Shown here one piece after another: positions 10,240-21,935 of a stretch of DNA of 64,000 nucleotides. The notes below the pieces were generated by a model, which was given only the letters and a program-made list of their open reading frames with translations, searched no databases and had not been told where the DNA came from. The stretch is from Spongospora subterranea f. sp. subterranea. Lineage: Eukaryota > Endomyxa: Phytomyxea > Phytomyxea > Plasmodiophorida. A program made the position numbers and the translations under genes. The first letter of the stretch is position 1. Each line of letters opens with the position of its first letter. The stretch spans positions 1 through 64,000 of the forward strand of contig JAUGWO010000009.1 in NCBI GenBank assembly GCA_049724395.1, written 5' to 3'.

Positions 10240-11523
10240 TCATTCTTGCTGAAAGTAGTTCATGATGCCAGCGCGTTGGGCGGCAAACAATTCGAAGAGG
10301 CCTCCGAACTGGGACACGAGCTCGCGATTGATTCCACGAAAGGCGGTCTGTACCTCTTCGCTCTTTACCATGTCTTGGACAGCGTCGACCGCGCCCATGA
10401 TGTTCGGGACTCCGACGCTGGCAACGGCATCCGACAGCGATTCCACGTTGGGGAGGACGCTTGACAATAATGCTGCAGCGCCATCCGCATCTGCCGCTGG
10501 GGCGACAGATGCTGATGAACCTGAGCCGAGACCCCCCGAAGGAGATGCTTCCGACGACGACGACGCACCGAACCCGAACCAGGTGCTAAGCAGGGACGCC
10601 GACTCCTCCGACGGTGCTGGGGCGTCCGCTGGCGAAGCAGCTGCAGCTGCAGCATCATTGCTGTAGTAGGTCTTGTAAATGTAATAGCCGATGCCAGCGG
10701 CGGCAGCTGTCACACCCAAACCGGTCAATAGAACAGATCGCCGGGGCATTCGTTGCGATATCGCCGAGGTGGAAATGCCAACGCTCTCCAACATCTTGCC
10801 GGCTTCCTGACGGGCGTCGTCGAGCTGCTGGCGAGCTGCATTGGCGCCTTGCTCGATGGCCTTGCCCTGCTGCCTCATCGAGTCATTCAACGCTTCCGCC
10901 TGATCTAGAGCTGCTGCTTTCTGGTTCATGGCGGTAGTTTTGGCTTCGTTTAGGCGAGACTTCATCATCGCCTTCTGGTCTTCAGCTGCATTCTTAGCAT
11001 CTTTGAGCTTGTCTTCAACTTCCCGCTTTTTATCCATTACCTTGGCTTTCGCTTCTGCGACGGATTCACTCGCCATGGCAGCGGTTTCGCTGAGCCTCTT
11101 TTCCTTTGTCTTCTTCTGTTCTCCGGCAACATTCTCGTCAAGCCTCTGTTGCGTCGTCTTGATTTGATTGTTGATGCCAGATTTGGTCTCGGCAACTTTG
11201 TCATCTATTCCTTTCTTTAGATCACTGGTATTCGAGGTTTTCGCTTGTTGCCCGGCCATGGATTTCTCGACGTTTGGCTTGGCAGTGTTGGCTTTCTCCA
11301 TGACTGTCTTACCGATATCTCCACCTTGCTTAGTTGCTCCGTTCATAGCCTGTCTTGCCATGTCGCGGCTGTTGTTCAGCACTGTATCGGTCGATGTCTG
11401 ACCAGCAAACGGCCATCCACCGCTCTCAACAGATTCTTCTTCGTCAGACCGGTATCCTGATTCGTTGACGCTATCAGCGGTGGCGCGGGTATTGTAAGCG
11501 CGTTCGGCAGGAGTGTTTGACAT
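10240..11523 (-). CDS. 427-residue coiled-coil protein with one membrane segment (unidentified)
   Basis: A single uninterrupted exon, unusual among its spliced neighbours. Residues 1-95 are polar and probably disordered. About 100-250 is a highly charged K/E/A/Q-rich region with LEA- or apolipoprotein-like periodicity (EAKAKVMDKKREVEDKLKDA). A hydrophobic segment at about 263-283 (VLLTGLGVTAAAAGIGYYIY) is flanked by RR and K and is likely a membrane span. Then come Ala/Ser/Gly/Pro-rich linkers and a conserved-looking C-terminal helix region ending GIMNYFQQE. I recognise no family. The architecture would suit a membrane tether with a long cytosolic or lumenal coiled coil, but this is inference. 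The start at 11521-11523 is the first ATG of the frame. Confidence 0.85.
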   Translation of the reverse strand: MSNTPAERAYNTRATADSVNESGYRSDEEESVESGGWPFAGQTSTDTVLNNSRDMARQAMNGATKQGGDIGKTVMEKANTAKPNVEKSMAGQQAKTSNTSDLKKGIDDKVAETKSGINNQIKTTQQRLDENVAGEQKKTKEKRLSETAAMASESVAEAKAKVMDKKREVEDKLKDAKNAAEDQKAMMKSRLNEAKTTAMNQKAAALDQAEALNDSMRQQGKAIEQGANAARQQLDDARQEAGKMLESVGISTSAISQRMPRRSVLLTGLGVTAAAAGIGYYIYKTYYSNDAAAAAASPADAPAPSEESASLLSTWFGFGASSSSEASPSGGLGSGSSASVAPAADADGAAALLSSVLPNVESLSDAVASVGVPNIMGAVDAVQDMVKSEEVQTAFRGINRELVSQFGGLFELFAAQRAGIMNYFQQE

Positions 11524-11713
11524 GTTGATGAGAGGAAGAGGTATTTGAAGAAGTTGTCTAAATCTAAAGGCAAGTGAGGAATGAATAGATCAACTGATTG
11601 AATCCACGTTATAGTTGCAGGACAGCATGATTCCGGAATCAGTCTATCTATCATCGGATCTATCAAAACCGACGTGAGTCATGCACTGCTTCGAAATTAT
11701 CAGCATATCCCTT

Positions 11714-12917
11714 TTATTGCTTTGGCAATAGTTCAGGGATCGGAACCGTTGTTCTAGGTTCATTCTGTCCGTTCATGTCTGATTCATGATCTACCGCGAA
11801 TTTAGCGGATATCTCTGAGTTGAACATGGACATTGCTTCCAGGTTCAAAGCAGCTATTTTGAAGAAGTGGGTCAATAGTAGTTCATTTAACATACGAGAG
11901 GTTTGCTTACACACGGATCTCAGGAACGCCTGCTTCATTTCTCGCTCACCTTTTTCTTTATTATGCACCAAAAACGCGATCTGCCTTTCGCTTTCAGATA
12001 GTTTGAGTCGCATCTACAAATCGCGATTCAGATGCAGAATTTTTAGAATGACGGGTAGCAATACAGAAGATAAGATGGTTTCGTATTTGCCAATAGTTTT
12101 CCTTGACATGATGTCGATTTGGGTCTTGAAAACCTCCTAAAACCATTCACGCTTTTGTTAAGCATCAGATATGGTTTTGGTACCTCACGGCGCGTTTTAT
12201 CTCGGTAGTGTGAGTGCTTGCGCCATTTCAAATACATCCTCAGTTTTGTAGCGCGTGTCTGTCGCGGTACGAGCAATGTGTCTGCCATTGCACTCATAGA
12301 CCTCCGACGTTGAGTTGTGCGTTGCCAGATATTGAATGACTTCATTAAAGCTCGATTTCCAGCCTAACATAAACCACATATGTGGTAAGCATCAGAACAA
12401 CGCTTTGCCGATAAAAACAAAATTACCAAACGCATTGCAATATTCTCCAAACAAAGCGACATGGATTGCTTGTTTTTTTCGTTTTTTAAAAAATGACTCT
12501 GTAGAGAAGCGATTCCCTCTTTCAGCTCTTCATTTTGATATTGCAGCTGCTCCAGTTGTGCGTGATATATTTCAGTTTTTTTATTTGCTTCGTTCCGACA
12601 CGATTCCATGCATGAATTTCGGAATCTTCCAAATTGTGTCTGAACTGTTATAATGAGCATTTTAATCGTGCCCAAGATCGTATTTACCTCTACTGCAGTT
12701 TTTAACTGGCTCACTGCCAAGTCCAGCTCTTTGCCCTGATCGAATTCATACAGCGGAGGTGTAAGTTTACTTCTGATTCGCCGTCCATCCCCTCCCCATG
12801 CTGGTTCCCGTCGTCATCCTGGCCTTGATGGTCCTGGTCGCCATGATCCCCCTGATCCTGCACTATCTGTAGTAATGAGCAATAGACATCATCGCCCTCG
12901 ATACTGCTCAACATCAT
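11714..12917 (-). CDS. Coiled-coil protein, spliced (unidentified)
   Basis: Five to six exons can be joined by frame. The start MMLSSIEGDDVY is followed by a D/H/Q/G-rich acidic stretch. Next come GKELDLAVSQLKTAVE, a coiled-coil exon (YHAQLEQLQYQNEELKEGI), a basic exon (RATKLRMYLKWRKHSHYRDK), FKTQIDIMSRKTIGKYETIL, and a last exon opening RLKLSESERQIAFLVHNKE and ending PIPELLPKQ. Introns are 35-65 bp, start with GTAAA/GTAAT/GTACC and end in CAG or TAG. About 380 residues, mainly helical. No domain is recognised. Such proteins are often cytoskeletal or basal-body components, but nothing in the sequence proves it. Confidence 0.65.
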
Positions 12918-14742
12918 CTCACTCTGACCCTACTGTAACAGCACACTCACTACACTACAGTACAGTATACTGACGTAGGTGCAGTGTAACTGCCACAACT
13001 CTCTCACCCCGACACTGTACACTTCGTTACATTGTTGAGTCCAATGAAATCATGGCCGTACATGAGTGTGTCATGCTGCAATCGAATGAGTCTGAAACGT
13101 TTCACACCGACGACAGTTTGACTTGTTTTATTCCAACTGTTTTCCGTGAATTTGAAACGTGTTTTTGCCAAAGGGGGTGTCAGAGTTCCCTGAGTCAGCG
13201 AGTTGCGAGGTCATGGAATTAACCCGGTATGTAGCGGATGTTATTTCGCTGATAGAATGGATGAAGTCGAAGGCAACATCGCAATTCCAGTTCGGATGTC
13301 GGCGCTCGGGAAGGCTATCTGATCGTTCAATGGCTGCAAGATGAGTAAAACTTCGATTTGATCACGGGTTGTAATGCAGGGCCAACGCAAGCAGAAACAT
13401 CTTTGCGCAAATCACATGCATTATTGCAGTCTGGCCAAGTTCATCAATGCCCAGACCGAAGATGCCACTGGTGTTTGGAGTTCATCCCATGCCAAGGTCA
13501 GGTACAATTCGTAACTGAGCTCGTTTAAACAGGCCAAACGGGCATCGACAAATCAAACTGGCTGGGGCGAGTCGGACAAGGGTCGACCCAAGGGAATCTT
13601 TGTTGTTCGAGCAGAAGCTCGAAAGCACGAACTTACTATACCCAGGTGAAGGAACTGGTGGGCTTCGGACAAAACATTGCTCCGGCGTGGCAAAAAGCGC
13701 CAGGATCAGAATCCCTGTGCCTGGCAATTGTTGGTGCTGAAGGGATGCGATTGCACTCAAAAACTCCAGGTCAAGAAGTTGAATAGTCCAATCAACCTAA
13801 CGCAGTCTTGTTTTACAATCTTGGTCAGTTTAACTACAGCAACAAAAAACCTTGTCGAAATCAAAACTACGATCATGAATTTTGTCCTTAAACCGTCCAA
13901 CGACTTCTGGGTATATTCCATACCAGATCAACTTCAATTTTCAAAAAGGCTGTTGACATGATGACTAGACTGTGGTCGAACCCAAAATTGACTCAAGAGA
14001 GGAACTCATCATGGCGAAATGGCGTTGTTCCTGCGAATTCTGCAAGATACCCTCTATTGAATGAGTGAGGAATTTAGCCAAAACACTCATCGCTGATAGA
14101 CAACGCTGAATTTCTACAGATGCGTGCGTCTCCGGCTGTTCAAAAATCGTTTATCTTTTCGTTCCCGCCAATGAAAAATTTGACACAAGTATTTGGGCAG
14201 ACACGGCAATGATACCGTGAACTTTGCCATATATCAGAAATTTCAAAATGATCAAGACGCTGGAGTCGATCAAAATCTATGTTGTGTCGAGACGGTTCAC
14301 GTGCCAAGCGCATTGCTCAGAAGCAGCCAAAGCGCAACAAATTGTCGCTTGCCCTTTTCGAACCTGGGGCAATGCCGGCGATGTTAGCCACTATCATCGA
14401 TAACTGTTATTACCCGCAAACCCTTCGATGCTTGGCCTGTCGACCTCTCTCACCAGTGCCACCAAACTAATAAACCATCCCAAACGGTCTAGCGAAACTC
14501 AAATGTTGATACGTAAAATGGAGTCAATATGTCGACGATCGATGGGGGGCACAGAACCTTATGGTCAGCGAGTATGAATCCGAGCGTTCTAAAGCGCTGT
14601 GACAAGTCGGATCCACACACTTTCACCATGTTCACTGGCCAAGATGACTTTCCGCTGTGTAAGGTGCTGTGTTTCATAACGTATTACTGCCTCTTTTCGA
14701 CAGTATTACTTTAGCGAGGTATACTTTCTATTGTACCTTCAG
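12918..14742. other. No intact gene; degenerate sequence
   Basis: Short open frames on both strands carry no motif I can name. The composition and broken frames look like old mobile-element debris, continuous with the transposon remains to the right. A stretch near 12955-13010 is rich in short CACTAC/CAGTA repeats. Confidence 0.4.
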
Positions 14743-15130
14743 AATCAACGGAAAATGCAGTTGTAAAACTCCCCTGTACGTTGATGTTGGCCCAGCGCCA
14801 TTATGTCATCAAACAGGATACCGATGGTTTAAATCTACTTCCTCATAAAAGTGAATTTAAGTTTAAAATTGCATCTTCCGTTGATTCTAGACGTGCAAAA
14901 TACTGATACAACATGAATAAAAAAACTATGCAAATCGTCCGACGCAATGTGCCGTTGCTCCAAAAGGTGTTCATCTTGATGCTATGGAAACCATACCATT
15001 TCTGCTGTCTCAATAGACCAAAGATTTCGAATTTTCTGGTCAACGATATCATGTTCAATGTCAGGCCAACGCAACTTTTTGAAAATTGTTGTATTCATCA
15101 TAGTATCTTGTAGACTATAGTCTTCAACCC
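14743..15130. mobile_element. Rearranged fragments of the MULE element
   Basis: The plus strand at about 14743-14832 (CCCAGCGCCATTATGTCATC followed by AAACAGGATACCGATGGTTT) matches the minus strand of the larger element at about 16115-16195. The next 90 bases (to ACTATGCAAATCG near 14935) match the plus strand of about 16195-16380 with an internal gap. The fragments are therefore inverted relative to each other and to the parent, and differ from it at many positions, so they are old. Confidence 0.65.
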
Positions 15131-15479
15131 ATTGTATCAGTCTCGTCATTGACAGAAGCAGTGGTTTGAGCCCGAAAAAAATATGGATTAACATTTTGAT
15201 AACCAACAATCCAACGAGAATACGCACAAACTGACGATCCCGAAACTGTGAAGGTGAATAGCTTTATCAGGAACAGATCCATTGCCATTGCGTGAGGTGT
15301 CAGACAAGGATCGCAAACAGGAGTCGCTTCTATGCTCGTCGTATCGATCATTCTTAACCAGCAAATCATCTCGGCGAGTTCTTCCTTCACAGCATCGAAA
15401 AGGAACGATTCGATCTGTAAGACCGTTTGGACCTGAGGCAGAAGCTGTGCTTTTTCTAAACGACAAACAGGCCCAACTT

Positions 15480-16400
15480 GACCTTCTGAAAATTCAACTC
15501 AAAAATGAAAAAGAGTCACCAGCAGCTGTCTCAATAGCCGAAGCTCCATCAGCCATCAAAACCGAAGCTCCAGTGAAATTCTGATAAAAGGTCTGATAGG
15601 CCTTTATCACGCTCCTAGAATTTTCGGATGGAGCAAACCCGATACCACCTATGACCGTTTTGCCCAAACAGTCAATATTTGAGAAAACCAACAACATCAG
15701 TGTGTATACACTGATGTTGAAGGTACCATCCAGAAGAGTGAAATCTGAATAAGACCGACAATATTTCTCCATTGCTGTAGTTTGAACAATGGGCACCGTT
15801 GATGCGCAGGCCATCTTCCAACTCCAGCTGGAAAATTCCTCCTGAGTTTGAGATATCTGGCCCGAAGGCGAAGAAATCTTTCATGCCGTCTGGATCGGAA
15901 CCAAAATTAACTATCTTGCTCTTCTTGATAATACGCTGAATCAAATGGCTGTTGTGCCTCTCGGGAAATTGTGTTGCAAGGATGCGACGCAACAATGGCG
16001 CGTTTGCATGACAGCCACAGGTAATAATGAGGTCTTTCTCCGATGGCCACAAATCTCTCTCGAAACGCACAAAAAAACGTCTGAAGTTTCAGGTATTAAG
16101 GCGATGCTATGATTTTCATCTAGGTTTAAACCATCGGTATCCTGTTTGATGATATAATGGCGCTGGGCGAACATGAAGGTGAATGGAACTTCGAAACTGC
16201 ATTTTCCATTGATTTTAGAAGTGCAATAAAAAGTGCCCCTCTGGACAGCGGATCTAGCAAAAATCAGTTGCGACCCGGCATCGTCCATCTTATGGGTGAG
16301 TTTGCCGCAATTGAATCCTCGTTGTTGGGCAAAACGCCGGTTATACTGATACGACATGGATTGAAAAACTATGCAAATCGAAAAGAAGGTTTCATACCTT
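15480..16400 (-). mobile_element. MULE-type DNA transposon, decayed transposase
   Basis: The frames on the minus strand read in order as an N-terminal WRKY/FLYWCH-like region (GTFYCTSKINGKCSFEVPF, then a histidine in DENHSIAL), a helical spacer (LIQRIIKKSKIVNFG) and a Mutator-like DDE core. The first catalytic block is FTLLDGTFNISVY, followed by DCLGKTVIGGIGFAPSENS and MADGASAIETAAG for the second aspartate region. These match MULE transposases from memory. At least three frames are needed, so the copy is broken by several frameshifts and stops. Terminal inverted repeats were not found. A cysteine-rich piece at 16440-16560 (CPRCRQSL) may be part of the same element. Confidence 0.7.
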
Positions 16401-16989
16401 GCAACGACGTTATCGCCATGTTGAGCTGCTTAATTCCAAAATCATCCGGTTCTCATTCAAACTTTGACGGCAACGGGGGCAGGTTTTAGGAATGTGTTTT
16501 GTTAGGCATATGCCGCCGGGCTGATTGCACGGCCCGCTCATCCTATTCTTGCAAATGTTGCAGAATGACTGGGCGAAAGATGGACCTGTCTTCTTATTGT
16601 TGTCAAGCCATCTCTGGCCAGGTCCGTCGCCAACTGACTTTCTCTTAGGTCTTCCCTGAGCAACAGGGCCGTAAATGTTTTGCCCATCGATTTGCCGATA
16701 ACAATAAATCCGAACCCCATCCATTAAATCCAAATCCGGTAATATTTGCATCCCCAGACCGTTCAACTGCTATCAGTTTGCTTCAATGGCGTCATCAGAC
16801 TTTGAACCTTCTCGAAGGCCAGAAACGAACAAGGTTAGCAAAGGCCTTTTTGTATCCTTGAACAAGGAGCGTTGGCCGCGTTTTGGAGATATCGAATTCG
16901 CATCTCTTCAGTGATGGCAACACAACAACGGTATTCGGTCACGCCGTTTCGCTTCAAGCTCGAAGAGCGCCTGTCCCGACACCGTTCAT

Positions 16990-18470
16990 TGGCATGCTTT
17001 TCCCCAATTTCATCGAAGAAGAGAGTTCGTGCACTATCATGAGCTGATGGTTAACCTCGCGCATGAGATTGACAGAACCAGAAGTATCACGAAAAGGCCC
17101 TTTGGTTTCTATTTGCTAAGCCAGCAACGTCAAGTATTCACGATCAAGGAGGAATGCAAACGAGCACCAGCCATCCACGCCCTCACACTTAACATAGCGC
17201 TAGGTCAACACGATTTCCCACAAGCCGGTCTTTCCAGCATCCCTGCTTTCAACGACCGGTTTCTGCAGAACTATCGCTCCATGTCATCACATCGCCACGC
17301 GGGTGCCCGCACCTCGCAGGGAGAACAACCGGCGTCGTCGGCCAGGCCTTTGCCTACATTGCGACGAACCGGGACATGTTGTACAACAGCCCGTAATAGT
17401 TTGCCACGACGACCCCTTCCAATGCCCCGATCATTTATTCACCGTCTCAAGGTTATTCCTGTTCCCGCGATGCCTGATCATTCCATATCTACGGTTGCCT
17501 TCCATAGCTCGGCAATCATCAAACGATATTGCCCTTCGTGCTCTGGCGCCTGGCCACATTCCGTTCCCATTACTATGGCGCGATCGGAACTTCGCCCATG
17601 CCCAACTCAATTCCATTAGAAGTCCTCACTGAACCAATCCAACTCTCCGTTGTCGATGGGCGACGCTTTCGGCCAGTGACCCACAAAACTCATTTCCTCG
17701 AGATTTCAGTAGTGGATATATCCGATTCAACGCCAAAATCTTCCCCATGGACCGTCCCGCCCTATACGATCGTTGCGTTCTTGAGGCAAGCGAACCCTTC
17801 ATCGACTTGGAAACCCCTCACAATCCAAGCACGACCACCCAGATCGCCTTGGCAGCTCGTCAACCGGGGCCACTTGAGGGGTCGCCTGGTAAGGGGCTTC
17901 GATGAAACCAGAGCTACTTCACGATGCGGTCCATCTTCCTGTCCATTGCGCCGAATTTGCGGACGTCATTCCAAAAAACCTGCAGAGACACTTCCACCGC
18001 ATCGCCCGGGAGTTGACTGTGCTATCAATATCGGGGAAGATGTTGGCAATCTCACACACCTTGCTATTCCACATCAGCGATAAACGGATACTGTACCTCA
18101 ATCAGACGCCCCGACAACTTACACAACTTACAGCAAGGCGTCGTTAGGAACAAACAAAGGTGGAACACACACACTGCGATTGTGTGTGTGTGCGGTTGAC
18201 TACCGGGATTTGAATAACATCAGCAAAGGGGAACCGTATCCACTTCTCCCTGATCGACGACATACTACAACTGTCGAAGGCCAACAAATGCTACACCGAA
18301 GTCGATTTACGCGGCGCTTATCTCGTCAGAGTCCACCAAGGCGATGACCGGAAAACGGCCCTCAACTGCAAATACGGTCATTTTGATGACCAAGTGATGC
18401 CATTCCATATCAAGAACGCACCCGCATCGATCCAACAACAAAAAGCAAATGATTGAACATCTGATTCATT
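16990..18470 (+). mobile_element. Ty3/gypsy retroelement fossil, gag to reverse transcriptase
   Basis: A CCHC-like knuckle (CLHCDEPGHV) near 17360, protease-region debris, and a reverse transcriptase block at about 18190-18440 (DYRDLNNISKGEPYPL, DDILQLSKANKCYTEVDLRG, DDRKTALNCKYG) identify a Ty3/gypsy element on the plus strand. It is heavily broken with many breaks and lacks a recognisable integrase and LTRs, so it is old. Confidence 0.75.
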
Positions 18471-18640
18471 GGTCGTTGAATCTGTGCGGGTGCGTTTTCG
18501 AGTCCGAAAGGCATCAGATGGTGTTCAGAACGACCGTATTTGCGGTTGAGGGCCGTCTTTGTTTCATCGCCTTGGCGGATACAGTACCTTTCCGACCGCT
18601 GGAATTTGCACAAGTCGACGTGGTTTGGACAATGACGAAA
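18440..18640 (-). mobile_element. Second Ty3/gypsy reverse transcriptase fossil, inverted
   Basis: The minus strand encodes another copy of the same reverse transcriptase segment (DETKTALNRKYG, PFGLENAPAQIQ, NQMFNHLL), facing the plus-strand copy just to its left. The two copies differ clearly, so they come from different insertions of one family rather than a recent copy. It is a small broken remnant. Confidence 0.7.
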
Positions 18641-20251
18641 CAGCCAATGAAATCCGGGAAAATGCCGTTTTTACGTCAGATTGGACCCCATTGAAACCAA
18701 CTGGCGCCAACAAACAATTGCCTCATTCACACTTTTTCGCATCGGCCTCCGACTCAGTCTGATGCTGTTCCTGCTTGGTTTTGCTCAAAGTTCCCCAAAA
18801 CTGCTTTAACGGCTCTTGGCATCTTCATGTGTTTACCAGAACCGCTCTTTCGATTTACAATTACTTTGATTACAGTTATGTTGCCATGGCTTTAGAGCCT
18901 TAACGTTTGTTGTTGTCCTGCAACCAAATAGTTCCTCGTAGTCGGTGACAAAGGCGATGTTTTGGGGGCATTCAAGGAATGTCCTATGGCTAAACACTCA
19001 ATTGCGACCCATCACCGAAACATTCTGCTCGAACATACAGCGACTCCAGAGGCCTCGGGGACATCCGAGAACCCACAGAGCGAGGGGAATCCGGATTCAA
19101 GGGGGCGAAATGTGTTGCCATCGTCGTCTGTACAACTGCCTAAGACGGTGCCACTCCATCTTCAAACCATATGTTCGTTTGGCCAGCAACATTGTATTGT
19201 CGTTGATCATGGCCCGACCCATCCGACATGTTTCCCAGAAGTGTTCGATTTACTAATCTTACAAGAATCGGAATCCATTGTTTCTGTTAGGGTTTGTTGG
19301 GCTTTGCGTTTCGAAGCAAAAACTATGTTTTATATCTTCGCAATCAAGAATATGCAAAAAACTGCCACGACGACCTTATCCTCTATCTGCTGCTTTTATC
19401 GCTCAACCACGATTTTTCGCATTAGTTTCCTCGTTATCCTTGTTGTGGGTCATTGGCCTGTTTCGTGAAATCAACGAGTTGGTTTGTTTTTGGGCAAACC
19501 GGATATGAGCTGCGTCAGGCTGCTGAAAAACGAGTTCTGATGTCAATATCGTTCATGACGTCGTGCTGGGAACGGTGGTGGGCGCCCCATGAGGAATTGT
19601 TTTGAACAGCGGTGACGCGCTTCAAGGGTCTGTAAATCGTCTGGACTGGTGTTCCTGGCCAAGGTTGGTGTGGTCAAAAGGTGACCTGAAGTGCTTCTGT
19701 TTTCGTAAAAAGAAAATGTCTTTCCCTCTCCTAAGTTCTACCTGTCGTGTCGGCCAACGCTTCTCGAGGCGATTCGGGGCGGAAAGTCTTATCGGAGCCA
19801 CTCCAAAACTGGATTACATCGGAATGGCTCAAGTCAACTAGAGCACGACCTATGAAATTCATCCGTCAACGATATCCTGACGAAGATCATCAAGGTTGAT
19901 CATGGGAAATCGGGGCGGACGTATCGGTAGAAACCATCAATACCCTTCACGATCGCGACGATAGTTGATTTTCTGTAGGTCAAGGTCCAGTAGAAGGGAC
20001 GATCTAGATTGTAAAATACTGTGGAGCCGCCATATGGGCCCAATGTTCGCACCATTGAAATACAACATTGGCAAAACGCAAAACCTTGTCAATTTGTAAT
20101 TTTATAGAGAAATAAAGCCCAAAGGACAATAATGTCCCATTGACACTTGTTCAACGATCAACAATATCGTACTAGTGGAGCGTACCCCACCTATAACGGG
20201 TGGACAACATCGTCGGCGCGAGCGGGGGTTGATCTGCTGTCGCCTGAGAGG
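18641..20251. other. No gene recognised
   Basis: Open frames up to about 168 codons on the plus strand (18962-19468) have no recognisable motif and unlike neighbouring genes show no consistent exon pattern. The region is probably further element debris plus the upstream flank of the ceramidase gene. Confidence 0.35.
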
Positions 20252-21466
20252 ATGGCCGCTGTTGGAAACGCAGCCACGACGATCTTCACGCGAGGAAGTT
20301 CTGAGATCGATTGGTGTGAGGAAAACTACCAATATAACGAGTAATTTCGTCATGAACAACCTCATTGTTTGGTTCTCACTGGATACTCCTCTGACGACTT
20401 TCGATCTGGTTGTTTTTTTTGTCGTGTTCAGATATATCGCCGAATACTATAACACCATCTCCAACAGCACACTCGTGTTCATCCCGTTGATCATGATCTA
20501 CCTATCGAGGCCGTTCAGCCAGTACGTCAATCCGGACATCAATATCGTACGAATTTCGCTCCATAAGTCAGATTGTTGAGCTTGACTCGCCGGCGTGGTC
20601 AGATCTGGGTTCTGCTGGCCCTCGTCGGTGTCGGATCGGGCTATTTCCATGCGACGCTTAGCTATACCGGTATTCATCTTCCTCAGCAACGGATCCGGTC
20701 CGCTCTGAATCGTCGAAAATCAGGGCAATTGATCGACGAGGTATCGATTCTGTGGGTTCTGGCCTCATGTTTGCCATTGCTCATACCTCGCTCGGCGCTC
20801 GACAATCGCGTCTTCGCCAACTCCCGTCTTCGGCTCAAGATCGCAGTTCTGATCGCCACACTCGCCTCCTCTGCCCTGCTGTTCGCCGCCCCGAAAATCA
20901 ACGCGTTCGTTCTCATGCTTGGCGCCATTCCCGCTCTGGTATTGGCCACTCGTGTTGGCAAGTTTCCGTTACTGACTCACTCTGGTGTGTGCCCAGGCGC
21001 GTTTGTTCGACCTGGTCATCTCCACACATTACTGGAGAGCCGTTCGACTGATATTCATCTCCGTCTTCCTGTACTTTGCGATCGGCATTCTCTACGTTCT
21101 GAGCGATTGACCTGGAATTGATATAGGTGGCTTCTGGCCATCACCTGCTGGATCAACGACCGATTTTTCTGCAAAATTTGGACCAACGCTTCCGGAATCC
21201 CATACCCGCAATTCCATGCGTTTTGGCATTTCTTGATTTCAGTGGCTTCATATTCAGCCGTCATCGTTGGAGGTAAGGGGCCAGCACGGCCGAACCACCA
21301 TGGTTCGTTGTTCTGACGCGCCGCAGCGTATTTCGTGGCCGCCAAAGAACGGCCGGAACTGCACCCGCGACTGAGGTATTGGCCAATCGATCGCCTGGAG
21401 TTCGGCATTGTGTATATCGGGTTCAGCGCCAGCGACCCAATCACGACGATGCGCAAGAACGACTGA
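20252..21466 (+). CDS. Alkaline ceramidase (ACER/YPC1 family)
   Basis: A polytopic Golgi/ER membrane hydrolase that cleaves ceramide to sphingosine and fatty acid. The N-terminus has SSEIDWCEENYQYN joined by splicing to EYIAEYYNTISNS, the family signature. Then come hydrophobic spans, GVGSGYFHATLSYTG joined to QLIDEVSILW, further spans and the C-terminal YPQFHAFWHFLISVASYS. The FHATL histidine and the HxxxH pair are the zinc ligands of the family. The C-terminal exon ends PITTMRKND. About six exons; introns begin GTAATT, GTACGA, GTATTC and GTAAGG. The ATG at 20252 fits the family's short N-terminus. One junction near 21105-21130 could not be resolved by eye. Confidence 0.9.
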
Positions 21467-21935
21467 ACATCGAACACGATTCCGTTCCTGTGTTCCTTTC
21501 ATGTTTGTCAATGTCAAATTCGCAAAATTCTCTTCCCCGTAATGACATACACAGTGTCAAAGCACCAACAAATTCTCGATAAACCCGAAGCGTCAGGAAA
21601 GGATTTGATTCGAACAACAGTGTTTCGTTGAACAAGGAATTTATGATCCGATGTTTTCGTGTAGAATCAGGAATTGATATGAAACACAACGTGCGAAATC
21701 ACGCCGTTCCGAGTAATCGGTGAGACACATCGTGTGAATATTTTCTGAAACCCACTTGTGTGAAATCAATGGGACGATCTTTGGTCCGTTGTGTCTATTC
21801 AAAAATCGCAGAGTGGAGATCGACTGACAATGGTCAAGCACACTGGTTGGGAATATTGAAATATATATGGGCGATCCTGTCTGGGAAAGAGTTTATGCAT
21901 TGGATTGAGCACGAGCTTGGTGGCGTAGCGCAAGG
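21467..21935. other. 3' to 3' intergenic region
   Basis: The ceramidase gene and the PP2C gene converge on this stretch. No motif-bearing frame is visible. Confidence 0.4.

Noticed and set aside
18170-18200. ACACACAC...GTGTGTGT hairpin within the gypsy fossil
   Set aside because: Two simple dinucleotide runs of opposite strand sense explain it; no sign of function.
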